A stretch of 64,000 bases of DNA, from NCBI RefSeq assembly GCF_007005445.1, contig NZ_CP041387.1:4045501-4109500 (forward strand), read 5' to 3'. The stretch comes from Rhodopseudomonas palustris (GTDB lineage: Bacteria; Pseudomonadota; Alphaproteobacteria; Rhizobiales; Xanthobacteraceae). Shown here one piece after another: positions 42,962 to 52,097 of the stretch. Below the pieces are notes generated by a model. It searched no databases and was not told the DNA's origin. It saw only the letters and a program-made list of their open reading frames with translations. Numbering within the stretch: the stretch's first letter is position 1; every line of letters begins with the position of its first letter. Both the position numbers and the translations under genes were made by a program.

Positions 42962-43687
42962 TCAATTGACGAGGGCGGTCGCCGGTTTGCGGGCGCCGGT
43001 CGGGTCGGCCTGTTCGGCCGGTTCGGGCATCAGCTCGATGCCGAGCTTCGACAGGCGCACCCGCAGCTCGACCGCGAGATATTTGGCGTATTCGGATAGC
43101 AAGAGCCGCAGCGTTCCGCCACTGGTCCACCACGGCTCGTCGCGCCACTTGTCGCCGATCACCGCGAACGGAATCAATTCGACATCCGGCATGGCATCGG
43201 ACATTTCGGCGATCGCCCGCGGCATGTGGTAATTCGACGTGACCACGATCAGCGAGCGGAAGCCGCGCTCCCGCACCCAGCGCCGGGTTTCAGCGGCGTT
43301 GCTGCGGGTGTCGACCGCCGAACGATCGAGGTCGACGCAGCAACTGAACCAGTCGCTGCTCTCCGGCACCGAGCGCGAGATGTCACGGGCTCCGTTGGTG
43401 CGGTGGACGCCGGAAATCAACAGCCGCCGGCCATAGCCCGCCGCCAGCAATTCGACCGCGTCCGACACTCGCGACGAGCCGCCGGTCAGCACCACGATGC
43501 CCTCGGCATTGCGGCGGGGCTGCAGCTCGGCACTATGGAGCTGCGCCAGAAACGCCACGAACCCGCCCGCCACAGCCACGAAGCCGAGCGCCAGCACCGC
43601 CACGATGGTGGCGCGCAGCCGTCCCCGTCGTCGGACCGGACGGTCCGGCGACGGGGAGATCGGGCTGCGATCGGAAGACGACTCCAT
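42962..43687 (-). CDS. YdcF/SanA/ElyC-type DUF218 membrane protein
   Basis: A 241-residue protein with an N-terminal cytoplasmic Pro/Arg-rich tail, one membrane segment (TIVAVLALGFVAVAGGFVAF) and a periplasmic DUF218 domain: GIVVLTGGSSRVSDAVELL, LLISGVHRTNGA, TRSNAAETRRW and TSNYHMPRAIAEM. Members such as ElyC and SanA affect envelope polysaccharide precursors and barrier function. It sits between ftsX and plsC, an order common in alphaproteobacteria. Confidence 0.82.
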   Translation of the reverse strand: MESSSDRSPISPSPDRPVRRRGRLRATIVAVLALGFVAVAGGFVAFLAQLHSAELQPRRNAEGIVVLTGGSSRVSDAVELLAAGYGRRLLISGVHRTNGARDISRSVPESSDWFSCCVDLDRSAVDTRSNAAETRRWVRERGFRSLIVVTSNYHMPRAIAEMSDAMPDVELIPFAVIGDKWRDEPWWTSGGTLRLLLSEYAKYLAVELRVRLSKLGIELMPEPAEQADPTGARKPATALVN

Positions 43688-43841
43688 AGGACTGCGATTG
43701 ACCTCGATTGACGCGCGTTCCGCCGTCGGCAGCGGCGGCGGAAGACGCCCCGGACTCTAATGCGATTTCGGGCGAAAGGGAGTCCGCCGGATGGTCGAAC
43801 GCCCTGCGCGGTGCGGAGGTAACGCTCCGGTCATGTGCGGC

Positions 43842-44828
43842 TCATTCGATCGAGTTCAGCGTGCTGAACAGGGTGCGGCGCGACGCCAGCGCGGTGATGC
43901 CGGCGATCAGCACCGCCATGCCGGCGAGCGCCAGATAGCCGGTCGGGCGCAGCGAAAAGGTGCCGAGCAGCGCCGCGAACTGGTCGCCGACCGGCGTGCC
44001 GGAAAACCACATCGCCACCGATTCCGAAAAGCCGAACACGAAGATCGCCGCGCCGCCGCCGATCAGGCCGCCCTGCAGGCCGAGCAGCAGGAAGTGCCGG
44101 AAGAAATGGTTGGCGATGTAGCGGTCGCTGGCGCCGACGAAATGCAGCACCTCGACGATCGGCCGGTTCGCCGCCATCGCGCCGCGGGTGGCGAACGACA
44201 CCGAAATGATGGTGGCGACGATCACCAGAGCCAACACGCCGATGCCGGCCACCACGGTGGCGCCGGTCATCGACCGCATCCGTTCGATCCAGGCCCGGTG
44301 GTCGTCGACCGTCGCGCTCGGCACGGCCTCGGTGACGCGGCGGCGCAGTTCGCCGAGGTCGAGCCCACGTCCGGGCGCGCTGCGCGCCACGATCACCCGC
44401 GGCACCGGCAGGTCGTCGAGCGATAGCGCGGTACCGAGCCACGGCTCCAGCAGCCGCGCCGATTCCTCCTTGGTGAAAGTCCGGACCTCGACGATGCCGG
44501 GCTGGCTGTTCACCACCTCGGCGACCCGGTCGGCATCGCGATCGAGGTCGCGGCCGCGGCCGGCGCGAACCTGCACGGTCAGCTCGCTGGACACCTCGGA
44601 CTGCCACTCCGCCGCCGATGCGCTGACCAGCATCACCACGCCGGTGGTCATCGCTGCCAGAAACGTCATGATCGCCACCACGGCGACCAGCGCGCGACCG
44701 GAGATCGATGCCCGCGGCACGATCGGCGAGGCGTTGCGCGCCTTCGGCGGCACCTGCGGGCGTTCGTGCCCGAGGTCGACCATGACGTCGCGTTCGTCGG
44801 CTCTGCGCAACGGCCCCTGCCTATTCAT
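43842..44828 (-). CDS. ftsX: cell division protein FtsX, permease-like
   Basis: A 328-residue protein with a soluble N-terminal tail, a first membrane helix (ALVAVVAIMTFLAAMTTGVV), a periplasmic loop (about 75-175) and three more helices in the C-terminal half, the FtsX topology. With FtsE it transmits ATPase signals to cell-wall hydrolases at the septum. Its start overlaps the ftsE stop by 8 bases. Confidence 0.9.
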   Translation of the reverse strand: MNRQGPLRRADERDVMVDLGHERPQVPPKARNASPIVPRASISGRALVAVVAIMTFLAAMTTGVVMLVSASAAEWQSEVSSELTVQVRAGRGRDLDRDADRVAEVVNSQPGIVEVRTFTKEESARLLEPWLGTALSLDDLPVPRVIVARSAPGRGLDLGELRRRVTEAVPSATVDDHRAWIERMRSMTGATVVAGIGVLALVIVATIISVSFATRGAMAANRPIVEVLHFVGASDRYIANHFFRHFLLLGLQGGLIGGGAAIFVFGFSESVAMWFSGTPVGDQFAALLGTFSLRPTGYLALAGMAVLIAGITALASRRTLFSTLNSIE

Positions 44829-45480
44829 AAACGTGCAGCCGTCCCTGGTGCAGCACCAGCCGGCGCGCTTCGTATTGATCCATCAGGTTGATGTCGTGGG
44901 TCGCGATCACCACCGCGGTCCCGGATTTGTTGAGTTCGATGAACAACCGAAGCAGCCGGCGTCCGAGCGTCGGATCGACATTGCCGGTCGGCTCGTCGGC
45001 GAGCAGCAAATGCGGCCGGCCGATCACCGCCCGGGCGATCGCTGCGCGCTGCTTCTCGCCGCCCGACAGCACCGGCGGCAGCGCGTCCATCCGGTCGCCG
45101 AGCCCGACCCACTTTAGTAGGTCGATCACCTCTTTGCGATAGCTCGACTCGTCGCGCCCGGTGACCCGGAACGGCAGCGCCACATTTTCATAGGTGGTCA
45201 TGTGGTCGAGCAGGCGGAAGTCCTGCAGCACGATTCCGATGCGCTGCCGCAGCGCCGCGATCTCCTCTTTGCCGAGCAGCGAGACGTCGTTGCCGAACAG
45301 ATTGACCAGGCCGCGGGTCGGCCGCAGCGACAGGAACAGCAGCCTGAGCAGCGAGGTTTTGCCTGCGCCGGACGGGCCGGTGAGAAACTGGAACGAATGC
45401 GCCGGAATTGCAAAATTGAGGTCGCGGAGGATCTCCGGACCGAGCCCGTAGCGCAGGCCGACATTTTCGAAGCGGACCAC
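44821..45480 (-). CDS. ftsE: cell division ATP-binding protein FtsE
   Basis: A 219-residue ABC ATPase: Walker A GPSGAGKTS, signature LSGGEKQR, Walker B LLLADEPTGNVD. I chose GTG 45480 (protein begins VRFENVGLRYG) because GGAG lies 7 bases upstream and it gives the family length; an ATG at 45525 would add a non-conserved tail. It is divergent from the MJ0042 gene at 45624. Confidence 0.92.
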   Translation of the reverse strand: MVRFENVGLRYGLGPEILRDLNFAIPAHSFQFLTGPSGAGKTSLLRLLFLSLRPTRGLVNLFGNDVSLLGKEEIAALRQRIGIVLQDFRLLDHMTTYENVALPFRVTGRDESSYRKEVIDLLKWVGLGDRMDALPPVLSGGEKQRAAIARAVIGRPHLLLADEPTGNVDPTLGRRLLRLFIELNKSGTAVVIATHDINLMDQYEARRLVLHQGRLHVYE

Positions 45481-45623
45481 GTTCAGCTCCGATTTCGATC
45501 GGCGCGGGGAGAAAGGGCACGCCACGCCATCTGCCCGTGCCGCCGTTGTGAGGCGGCTATGGTTTCCGATTCGTTAACGGACGGACGGTACGATCGGACG
45601 AACCTTCTAGTCAGCGATTCGCC

Positions 45624-46514
45624 ATGCATATCGTCTGCCCGCATTGTACGACATCCTATGCGATCGATCCGGCCAAACTGGGAGATTCCGGCCGGACGGT
45701 GCGCTGTTCCCGCTGCAAGGAAGTCTGGCTCGCCCGGCCCGAAGACGTGCAGAGCGACGTCCGCGTCGCGGCGATGACGGTCGAGGAACAGCCGGCCGGT
45801 AGCGATCTCGCCAACGATCCAGGCTGGGGCGTCACCGAGGACGAACAGGACACGCCGGTCGTCGAGAGCCCGCCGATCACCGCCGACCTGCCGGGACAAG
45901 GCGACCACGATCCGTTCGCACGCGCGCTCGCGGCCGAACCCGAGCCCGGAGAAGATGTCGAACTGCCGCCACGGCGCAAGCGCAAGACTTCGTTCGGTGC
46001 CCGGCGGCGGCGGCCGAGCTTCAAGGAACGGCTGGCGGCGCTGCGCCAGGATCCGATCAAGACCGTCAAGTCGCTGCTGACCGCCCAAATGGCCGTCGCG
46101 GTGTTCGGCTCGGTGGCACTCGGCCTGCTGATCTGGCGTGCCGAGATCGTCCGGCTGATGCCGCAGACCGCCGCGTTCTACCGGACGATCGGATTTGACG
46201 TGAACCTGCGCGGGCTGGCGATCCGGAACGTCAAGCTCATGCGCGAGACCGTCGATGCGAAGCCGGTCCTGGTGATCGAGGGCGTCGTGGTCGGTGAAGT
46301 CAACCGAGCCGTGGACTTGCCGCGGCTGCGGTTTTCGCTACGCGACGGCAGCGGCACCGAGATCTACGCCTGGAACGCCGTGCTGGAACAGCAGGTGCTG
46401 CGGCTCGGGGAAGCCGCCTGGTTCCGGACGCGACTGGCCTCGCCTCCGGCGGAGGCGCGCGCGATCGACGTGCGCTTCTTCAACCGGCGCGACATTGCCG
46501 CCGGTGGTGCCTGA
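45624..46514 (+). CDS. MJ0042-type zinc-ribbon membrane protein
   Basis: A 296-residue protein. The N-terminal zinc ribbon has Cys5, Cys8, Cys28 and Cys31 (HIVCPHCTTSYAI; RCSRCKEVW). A disordered acidic/basic segment follows, then one membrane helix at about 156-176 (MAVAVFGSVALGLLIWRA) and a beta-rich DUF3426-like domain outside. The role of this family is not established. Divergent from ftsE, and followed at 60 bp by cpdR, so the two may share a transcript. Confidence 0.82.
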   Translation: MHIVCPHCTTSYAIDPAKLGDSGRTVRCSRCKEVWLARPEDVQSDVRVAAMTVEEQPAGSDLANDPGWGVTEDEQDTPVVESPPITADLPGQGDHDPFARALAAEPEPGEDVELPPRRKRKTSFGARRRRPSFKERLAALRQDPIKTVKSLLTAQMAVAVFGSVALGLLIWRAEIVRLMPQTAAFYRTIGFDVNLRGLAIRNVKLMRETVDAKPVLVIEGVVVGEVNRAVDLPRLRFSLRDGSGTEIYAWNAVLEQQVLRLGEAAWFRTRLASPPAEARAIDVRFFNRRDIAAGGA

Positions 46515-46574
46515 AGCCATGATGATTGCGGCCGGACGCGGCCCGGCGCCAGCCGCGACGAGGGAAGTGAGACG

Positions 46575-46955
46575 ATGGCGCGCATCCTGATCGCCGACGA
46601 CGAAGAATCGATGCGCCTTCTGGTGGCGCGCGCCATCGGCCTGGACGGCCACGAGACCGTCACGGCCGAAGACGGCAGCGAAGCGTTGGAGATCCTCACC
46701 AGCCAGAACGGCAAGTTCGACCTGCTACTGACCGACATCAAGATGCCGATCATGGACGGCATCGCGCTGGCGCTGGCGGTCGCGCGCGACTTCCCCGAGC
46801 TGACGATCCTGTTGATGACCGGCTTCGCCGATCAGCGCGAACGCGCTTTCGGCCTCGACGCCATCGTCCACGACGTCGTCACCAAGCCGTTCTCGGTCGC
46901 CGACATCCGCACCGCCGTCGCGGACGCGCTGTCGGCGAAGAAGAGTAGTAGTTGA
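46575..46955 (+). CDS. cpdR: single-domain response regulator CpdR
   Basis: A 126-residue receiver domain with no output domain. The acidic pocket is ADDEE at 7-11, the phosphorylation site Asp54 in LLTDIKMPIMDG, the Thr/Ser switch in LLMTGFADQRERA and Lys in VTKPFSV. This matches CpdR, which, unphosphorylated, directs ClpXP to degrade CtrA and other substrates in alphaproteobacterial cell-cycle control. GAAGTGAGA lies just upstream. The presence of a CtrA-type box at 9910-9925 fits the CckA-ChpT network. Confidence 0.88.
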   Translation: MARILIADDEESMRLLVARAIGLDGHETVTAEDGSEALEILTSQNGKFDLLLTDIKMPIMDGIALALAVARDFPELTILLMTGFADQRERAFGLDAIVHDVVTKPFSVADIRTAVADALSAKKSSS

Positions 46956-47003
46956 CCCCCTTCGCGACGGAAGATCGACGCCTGCCCCAAGACGCTGCGC
47001 GCC

Positions 47004-47130
47004 CCCTCTCCCGCCTGCGGGAGAGGGCTGGGGTGAGGGCGACACGGGTAGTGAGTTAGCTCGTCGCTGATAGGAGTGCCCTCACCCGCCGCGCTACGCG
47101 CGTCGACCTCTCCCGCAGGCGGGCGAGGTT
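47004..47130. repeat. palindromic intergenic repeat, family D
   Basis: Two outer arms, CCCCCTCTCCCGCCTGCGGG and CCTCTCCCGCAGGCGGGCGA, frame inner arms GGCTGGGGTGAGGGC and GCCCTCACCCGCC. It fills the gap between the convergent cpdR and TIGR02302 genes. Same family as 1879-1996 and the polA insertion. Confidence 0.85.
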
Positions 47131-47157
47131 GCGCCGTGCTCGGGGCAGGCTGATCGC

Positions 47158-49725
47158 TTAGTAATCCTTCAGCAGCCGCTCGATGTAGTCAAGTTCGAGC
47201 TGCGGCCGGGCCGAATCGCCGAGGCGACGGCGGAGTTCCTCGAGGATGCGGCGGACGCGCTGGACGTCGATTTCGCCGGGGATCTTCACGGTGAGATCGT
47301 CGCCGAGATCGCGGCCGCGCAGCGGGCGGCCGAGCGGATCGGTCTGGTTGGCGCCGCTCTGCTGGCGGCCGGGACGGTTGCCCTGGCCGTCGCCTTCGCC
47401 ATCGCCCTGCTGCATCGCCTCGGCGAGTTTCTGCGCGCCCTGGCGCAGCGCCTCCAGCGCACGGCCCTGCGAATCCACCGCGCCGTCGGCATTGCCCTCG
47501 CCGAGACGGCCTTCGGCATCGCCCATCGCCGAATCGGCCTGATCGAGGCCGCCCTCGCCCTGCTGGCCTTGCTGGCCCTGCTGCCCCTTTTCGCCGCGCG
47601 GGCTCTGGCCGAGGCCGCGCTTGGCGAGTTCCTGCTGCAGCTTGCGCAGCCGGTCGTGCAGGCTCTGCTGATCCTGCTGTAGATCGCCGAGATTCGGCTC
47701 GCCGTCGTCGCCGCGCATTCGGTCGCGGCGCTGATCCTGGCCCTGCTTGAAGGTCTTGTCGCGGAGCTGCTGCTGCTTGCGGATCATGTCGCCGAGCTCG
47801 TTCAGCGCCTGCTCCATGTCGTTGTCGCCGCCGCCCTGGCCGGGCTGCGCCATCTGCAGGTTCTCGAGCATCTGCGCGAGCTGATCGAGCAGTTGCTTGG
47901 CGGCATCCTTGTCGCCGGAGCGCGACAGCCGCTCCATCCGCTGGATCATCGCCTCGAGATCCTGCTGGCGCATCACCTTGGTGTTCGGATCGAGCGGGCG
48001 GGCGAGCTGCTGCGGATTGTTGCGGAGCTGCTGGGCAAGCTGGCGCATATAGGCGTCGAGCGCCGCGCGCAGCTTGTCGGTGAGCTGCTTGATCTCGTCG
48101 TCGGGCGCGCCGCGCTCCAGCGCATCCTTCAGCGCGTCCTGCGCGGCGCGCAGCGCCTTCTCGGCGTCCGATGCGTCGCCGTCTTCGATCGATACCGCGA
48201 GCGACCACAGATTGCCGACCACCTCGCGCAGCGCCTCGTCGGTGCGGGCGCGTTCGAGCTGATCGGCGACGGTGTACAGACCGAGATACTGCCCGGCGTC
48301 GGGCGCGAACACTTCGGGGGCGATCAGCAGCGCGTCGAGTGCGGTGTGGACCTGCTTGTTGGCGCCGGCATCGAGCGCCAGAATGCGGCGCTGCTCGATC
48401 AGGGCCCGCGCCAGCGGCTTGGTGAACAGCCGTTCCGGCAGCCGCATCGCGAACGGCTCGCTGCGGCCTTCGTTGCCGGCCTCGTCTTTGGCGGTCAGCG
48501 TCAGCGTCACCTCGGCACCCGCATAAGGATCCTCGCTGAAGTCCTTGACGGTCTGGCCGACGCCGGCACGGGTACGGGCATTCGGCAGCACCAGCTTGAC
48601 CTGCGGCGGCTCAAACAACGGTCGCGGCGCCTCCGCTGCGGCGGCGCCGGGCTTGGCGGCGGGAACCGCGGCGAACTGCGCTTCGGCCTCGGTCACCCCG
48701 TAATCGTCTTCGAGCTTGTAGGACAGTTGCAGTGAGCCGCGCGCCTGACGCTGCGGCTCCTTGGCGAGGGCGATGCCCGGCGGCCGATCCGGCGTCGCGG
48801 TGAAGCTCCACGGCGCCTCGCTGGACGGCGCCCGCACCCGCGCGGTGCCGTCGGCGGTGATGCGGAAATGCCGTTCGCTGGTGCCGCTCGGGGCTTCGCT
48901 GTCCGGCTTGATCTCGACCAGACCGCCGCCGACCGTGACGTCGAGCTCGCCGCCGCTGGAGCGCACCAGCAGGGTCGAGCCGACCGGCACCGGCAGCGCA
49001 CCGCTGCCCGGGGTGCCGAGATCCCGGTTGTTGGCGGCGGTGAGAATGATCGGCGGCTTGTTGGTGTAGAGCGGCGGCGTCACCCAGGCATCGACCCGGA
49101 CATTGGAGGGCGCCATCGCGCCGTTCCAGTCGAACGCCGCCATCACCCGCGGGGTGCGCTCCTCGCCGGCGGCGATGAAGGTCGCGACCAACAAGATCGC
49201 CACCAGCGCCCGCAACGCCCAGGGATCGTGGATCGGCAGCCGCGGCGACGGCAGTCCGGGCTTCAGCCCGCGGATCGTCGCCAGGGTGCGCTCGCGCTGC
49301 GCCTGCCACAACGCCCGGGCGACCGGATCGCTGGAAGCCAGGGTGTCGCCGAGCGCCGTGGCGGGGCGGTGCTTCTGGCCGGTATTGCGGTCGAGCCGCG
49401 CCAGCGCATCGTCGCGGCTCGGCCAACGGAAGCGGAGGGCGGGGATCAGCGCGGCGAGCGCCAGCGCCGCGAACGCCATCAGGCCGACGATCCGCCCCGA
49501 AAACGGCAGCGCCAGCCAAAGCCCCGCCCAGGACAGCGCCAGGAACAGCCCGACGACACTGATAACGCGGGCCAGATGCGGCCACGCCCGTTCCCAGCCG
49601 ATCGCCAGCGCCGCGCGCCGGATCGCCTTGTCCAGGTGCAGCCGCGCGACCGCCTCTTCATCGAGCGGGGCCTGCGACGGATCGGGAATGCTGCGGCTCA
49701 ACCGTCTCTCCGGGTTGCTGCTCAC
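47158..49725 (-). CDS. TIGR02302 (DUF4175) membrane protein
   Basis: An 855-residue protein with two N-terminal membrane helices (VISVVGLFLALSWAGLWLAL; IVGLMAFAALALAALIPAL), a third at about 165, a large periplasmic beta-rich region with Bacterial Ig-like character (about 200-450), and a C-terminal Gln-rich coiled-coil segment (about 560-790: GEKGQQGQQGQQGEGG). This matches the alphaproteobacterial family TIGR02302, of unknown function. The start is uncertain: GTG 49725 lacks a clear ribosome site and ATG 49782 would add 19 residues. It is transcribed towards cpdR. Confidence 0.78.
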   Translation of the reverse strand: MSSNPERRLSRSIPDPSQAPLDEEAVARLHLDKAIRRAALAIGWERAWPHLARVISVVGLFLALSWAGLWLALPFSGRIVGLMAFAALALAALIPALRFRWPSRDDALARLDRNTGQKHRPATALGDTLASSDPVARALWQAQRERTLATIRGLKPGLPSPRLPIHDPWALRALVAILLVATFIAAGEERTPRVMAAFDWNGAMAPSNVRVDAWVTPPLYTNKPPIILTAANNRDLGTPGSGALPVPVGSTLLVRSSGGELDVTVGGGLVEIKPDSEAPSGTSERHFRITADGTARVRAPSSEAPWSFTATPDRPPGIALAKEPQRQARGSLQLSYKLEDDYGVTEAEAQFAAVPAAKPGAAAAEAPRPLFEPPQVKLVLPNARTRAGVGQTVKDFSEDPYAGAEVTLTLTAKDEAGNEGRSEPFAMRLPERLFTKPLARALIEQRRILALDAGANKQVHTALDALLIAPEVFAPDAGQYLGLYTVADQLERARTDEALREVVGNLWSLAVSIEDGDASDAEKALRAAQDALKDALERGAPDDEIKQLTDKLRAALDAYMRQLAQQLRNNPQQLARPLDPNTKVMRQQDLEAMIQRMERLSRSGDKDAAKQLLDQLAQMLENLQMAQPGQGGGDNDMEQALNELGDMIRKQQQLRDKTFKQGQDQRRDRMRGDDGEPNLGDLQQDQQSLHDRLRKLQQELAKRGLGQSPRGEKGQQGQQGQQGEGGLDQADSAMGDAEGRLGEGNADGAVDSQGRALEALRQGAQKLAEAMQQGDGEGDGQGNRPGRQQSGANQTDPLGRPLRGRDLGDDLTVKIPGEIDVQRVRRILEELRRRLGDSARPQLELDYIERLLKDY

Positions 49726-49860
49726 AGCAGCGTAGCACAGCGGCGGCAATGAGGCACCGCCCTGGCGTGGCGCGGCGCGCATCACGCTGCGACACGAACG
49801 CGTGACGGCGATGGCCACTGCCCGTAGTGTTCCGGCGAACTTCCCAGCAGAGGACGCGCA

Positions 49861-50241
49861 ATGGACAAGACGACGCACGACAAGGGCCTGGAGATCCGCA
49901 AGGCGGTACTGGGCGAGGCCTATGTCGAGAACGCGCTGAACAACGCCGACGACTTCAACAAGCCGTTCCAGGAACTCGTCACCGAATATTGCTGGGGCGC
50001 GATCTGGGGGCGCGACGGGCTGCCGAAGAAGACCCGCAGCATGCTGAACCTGGCGATGATCGCGATCCTCAACCGCCCGCACGAGCTGCGCGCCCATATC
50101 AAAGGCGCGCTCACCAACGGCGTCACCAAGGACGAGATCCGCGAGATCTTCATGCAGGTCGCCTGCTACGCCGGAATTCCGGCGGGCGTCGACAGCTTCC
50201 GGATCGCCCGCGAAGTATTCGCAGAGATCGACAAGGGTTGA
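49861..50241 (+). CDS. carboxymuconolactone decarboxylase family protein
   Basis: A 126-residue protein of the CMD/AhpD family, most like PcaC: ELVTEYCWGAIWGRDGLPKK, RPHELRAHIKGALTNGVTKD and EIREIFMQVACYAGIPAGVD. PcaC decarboxylates 4-carboxymuconolactone in the protocatechuate 3,4-cleavage branch. This organism's nearby ring-cleavage operon is of the 4,5 type and no other pca gene is adjacent, so the true substrate is unclear. The conserved His/Glu pair region is intact. It lies between TIGR02302 and lysA, in its own orientation. Confidence 0.8.
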   Translation: MDKTTHDKGLEIRKAVLGEAYVENALNNADDFNKPFQELVTEYCWGAIWGRDGLPKKTRSMLNLAMIAILNRPHELRAHIKGALTNGVTKDEIREIFMQVACYAGIPAGVDSFRIAREVFAEIDKG

Positions 50242-50418
50242 GCCGGATAATTGGTACTCGCCAACCGGCGCGGCGGCGCGGATCGCCGCGTTAAGGTTGA
50301 GTGGTTAGGTTAAAAAACAGTTCAAATTGCTCGAATTCACCGGATCGCTACGGTCGACCCGTCGCGCGCGTCGGTCGGTGAAGCCGCATGTTCACCGCCG
50401 CGGATTTCAAGCGCGATC

Positions 50419-50481
50419 GGGACCGCCAGGATATTTTTGTACGCCGCGTCTGGCGGTCCCACCCCTCTCTCCGGCGAGAGG
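50419..50481 (-). terminator. two hairpins downstream of lysA
   Basis: Just after the lysA stop (on its strand) lies the hairpin CCTCTC / GAGAGG (50464-50469 and 50476-50481), then a perfect 11-bp inverted repeat GGGACCGCCAG (50419-50429) / CTGGCGGTCCC (50450-50460) with a 20-base loop. No T-run follows, so it may be a Rho-assisted or 3'-stabilising structure. Confidence 0.45.
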
Positions 50482-50486
50482 CCAAC

Positions 50487-51752
50487 TCACAGCCAAGGTG
50501 CCGGCTGGTCCATCGCGATCAGTTGCTCGACCGTGATGCGCGGACGCACCACCGCGACCTGATCGTCCTTCACCAGCACTTCCGGCACCAGCGGACGGGT
50601 GTTGTAAGTACACGCCTGCACCGCGCCATAGGCGCCCGAGGTCATGATGGCGATCAGATCGCCGGCCTTCAGCTCCGGCAGCTTGCGGTCGAGCGCAAGG
50701 TAATCACCGGTCTCGCACACCGGGCCGACGACATCCGCCACCATGCTGGCTGCGCCGGGCGCCGGCTGCTGCACGGCGACGATCTCGTGATACGCCTCGT
50801 ACAATGTGGGGCGGATCAGGTCGTTCATCGCCGCATCGATGATCACGAAGGTCTTGCCGTCGCCGTGCTTCACGTAGATTACGCGTGCGACCAGGATGCC
50901 GGCGTTGCCGACGATCATCCGCCCCGGCTCGAACAGCAGCGCGCAGCCGAGATTGTGGGTGACGCGCTTGACCATCTCCGCATAGGCGAACGGCTCCGGC
51001 GGCGCGTCGCGGTCCTCGTAGTACGGGATGCCGAGCCCGCCGCCGAAATCGACGTGGCTGACGGTGTGGCCGTCGCCGCGCAGCACGTGAACGAATTCGG
51101 CGACCTTGCGGAACGCCGCTTCCATCGGCGCCAGATCGATGATCTGGCTGCCGATATGGACATCGACGCCGGTGACCTGGATGCCCGGCAGCCTGGCGGC
51201 GCGGGCATAGACTTCGCGGGCGTGACGGATCGGGATGCCGAACTTGTTCTCGGACTTGCCGGTCGAGATCTTGGCGTGGGTGCCGGAATCGACGTCCGGA
51301 TTGACCCGCAGCGAAATCCGCGCGGTGCGGCCGGTCTCGACCGCGAGCCGCGACAGCAGTTCGAGCTCGGGTTCGGATTCGACGTTGAGGCACTTGATGT
51401 CGTGGGCGAGCGCGGCGCGCAGCTCGGCCTCGGTCTTGCCGACGCCGGAGAACACGATCTTGCCCGGCGGAATCCCGGCAGCCAGCGCGCGCTGCAATTC
51501 GCCGCCCGACACCACGTCGGCGCCGGCGCCGAGCCTCGCCAGCGTGCGCAGCACCGACTGATTGGAATTCGCCTTCATGGCGTAGCACACCAGCGCATCG
51601 AGGCCGGCGAAGGCCTCGGTGAATACCCGGTAGTGTCGCTCCAGCGTGGCGGTGGAGTAGCAATAGAACGGCGTGCCGACGTCCTTGGCGATCGACGCAA
51701 GGCTGACGCTTTCGGCGTGCAGCACGCCGTCGCGATAGTCGAAATGACGCAT
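50487..51752 (-). CDS. lysA: diaminopimelate decarboxylase
   Basis: A 421-residue PLP enzyme of the alanine-racemase fold type III. The PLP lysine is Lys60 in CYAMKANSN. Further motifs: DVVSGGELQRAL, VDVHIGSQI, DFGGGLGIPY (phosphate site), EPGRMIVGNAG and the C-terminal CETGDYLA. It makes lysine from meso-diaminopimelate. Eight bases separate it from lptM, and the order argH-lptM-lysA is the usual one in Bradyrhizobium relatives. Confidence 0.94.
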   Translation of the reverse strand: MRHFDYRDGVLHAESVSLASIAKDVGTPFYCYSTATLERHYRVFTEAFAGLDALVCYAMKANSNQSVLRTLARLGAGADVVSGGELQRALAAGIPPGKIVFSGVGKTEAELRAALAHDIKCLNVESEPELELLSRLAVETGRTARISLRVNPDVDSGTHAKISTGKSENKFGIPIRHAREVYARAARLPGIQVTGVDVHIGSQIIDLAPMEAAFRKVAEFVHVLRGDGHTVSHVDFGGGLGIPYYEDRDAPPEPFAYAEMVKRVTHNLGCALLFEPGRMIVGNAGILVARVIYVKHGDGKTFVIIDAAMNDLIRPTLYEAYHEIVAVQQPAPGAASMVADVVGPVCETGDYLALDRKLPELKAGDLIAIMTSGAYGAVQACTYNTRPLVPEVLVKDDQVAVVRPRITVEQLIAMDQPAPWL

Positions 51753-51760
51753 CTTGGCGC

Positions 51761-52042
51761 TTAGTCCAGCAGCGGATCGAGAATGGTGCTTCGCTTCCGC
51801 CCCTTGGCGGCGGACGGCGGCGCGTTGGTGCCGTAGGACGAGTCGAACACGTCGCCCTTGGCCTCCGGCGTGCTCGCCGGCGCCGCCGACGGGGTGTCGG
51901 CCGCGCCCGGCGGCAGATCGAGGCCGCCTTTACGGCCGCAGCCCGACAATGCCAGCGTCGCCGCCACAATCACCAGAAGCGCCCATCGCGATGGGCTGGT
52001 CACGCGATTCACGTCGAATATCCCCAATTGGCGCGGCACCAT
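51761..52042 (-). CDS. lptM: LptM-type small lipoprotein
   Basis: A 93-residue lipoprotein with lipobox LALSGC (Cys35 from ATG 52042), followed by GRKGGLDLPPG, the LptM/YifL signature (GCGxKGxLxxPP). LptM assists LptD disulfide maturation at the outer membrane. GTG 52003 is another possible start giving a shorter signal peptide. The rest is Pro/Ala/Ser-rich and disordered. It lies between argH and lysA, its usual place beside lysA. Confidence 0.82.
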   Translation of the reverse strand: MVPRQLGIFDVNRVTSPSRWALLVIVAATLALSGCGRKGGLDLPPGAADTPSAAPASTPEAKGDVFDSSYGTNAPPSAAKGRKRSTILDPLLD

Positions 52043-52097
52043 ACCGAGATTGCGCCGCGCTGGCGAGCCCCCGAAAAACCGCCGGACGGCCGCCGCC

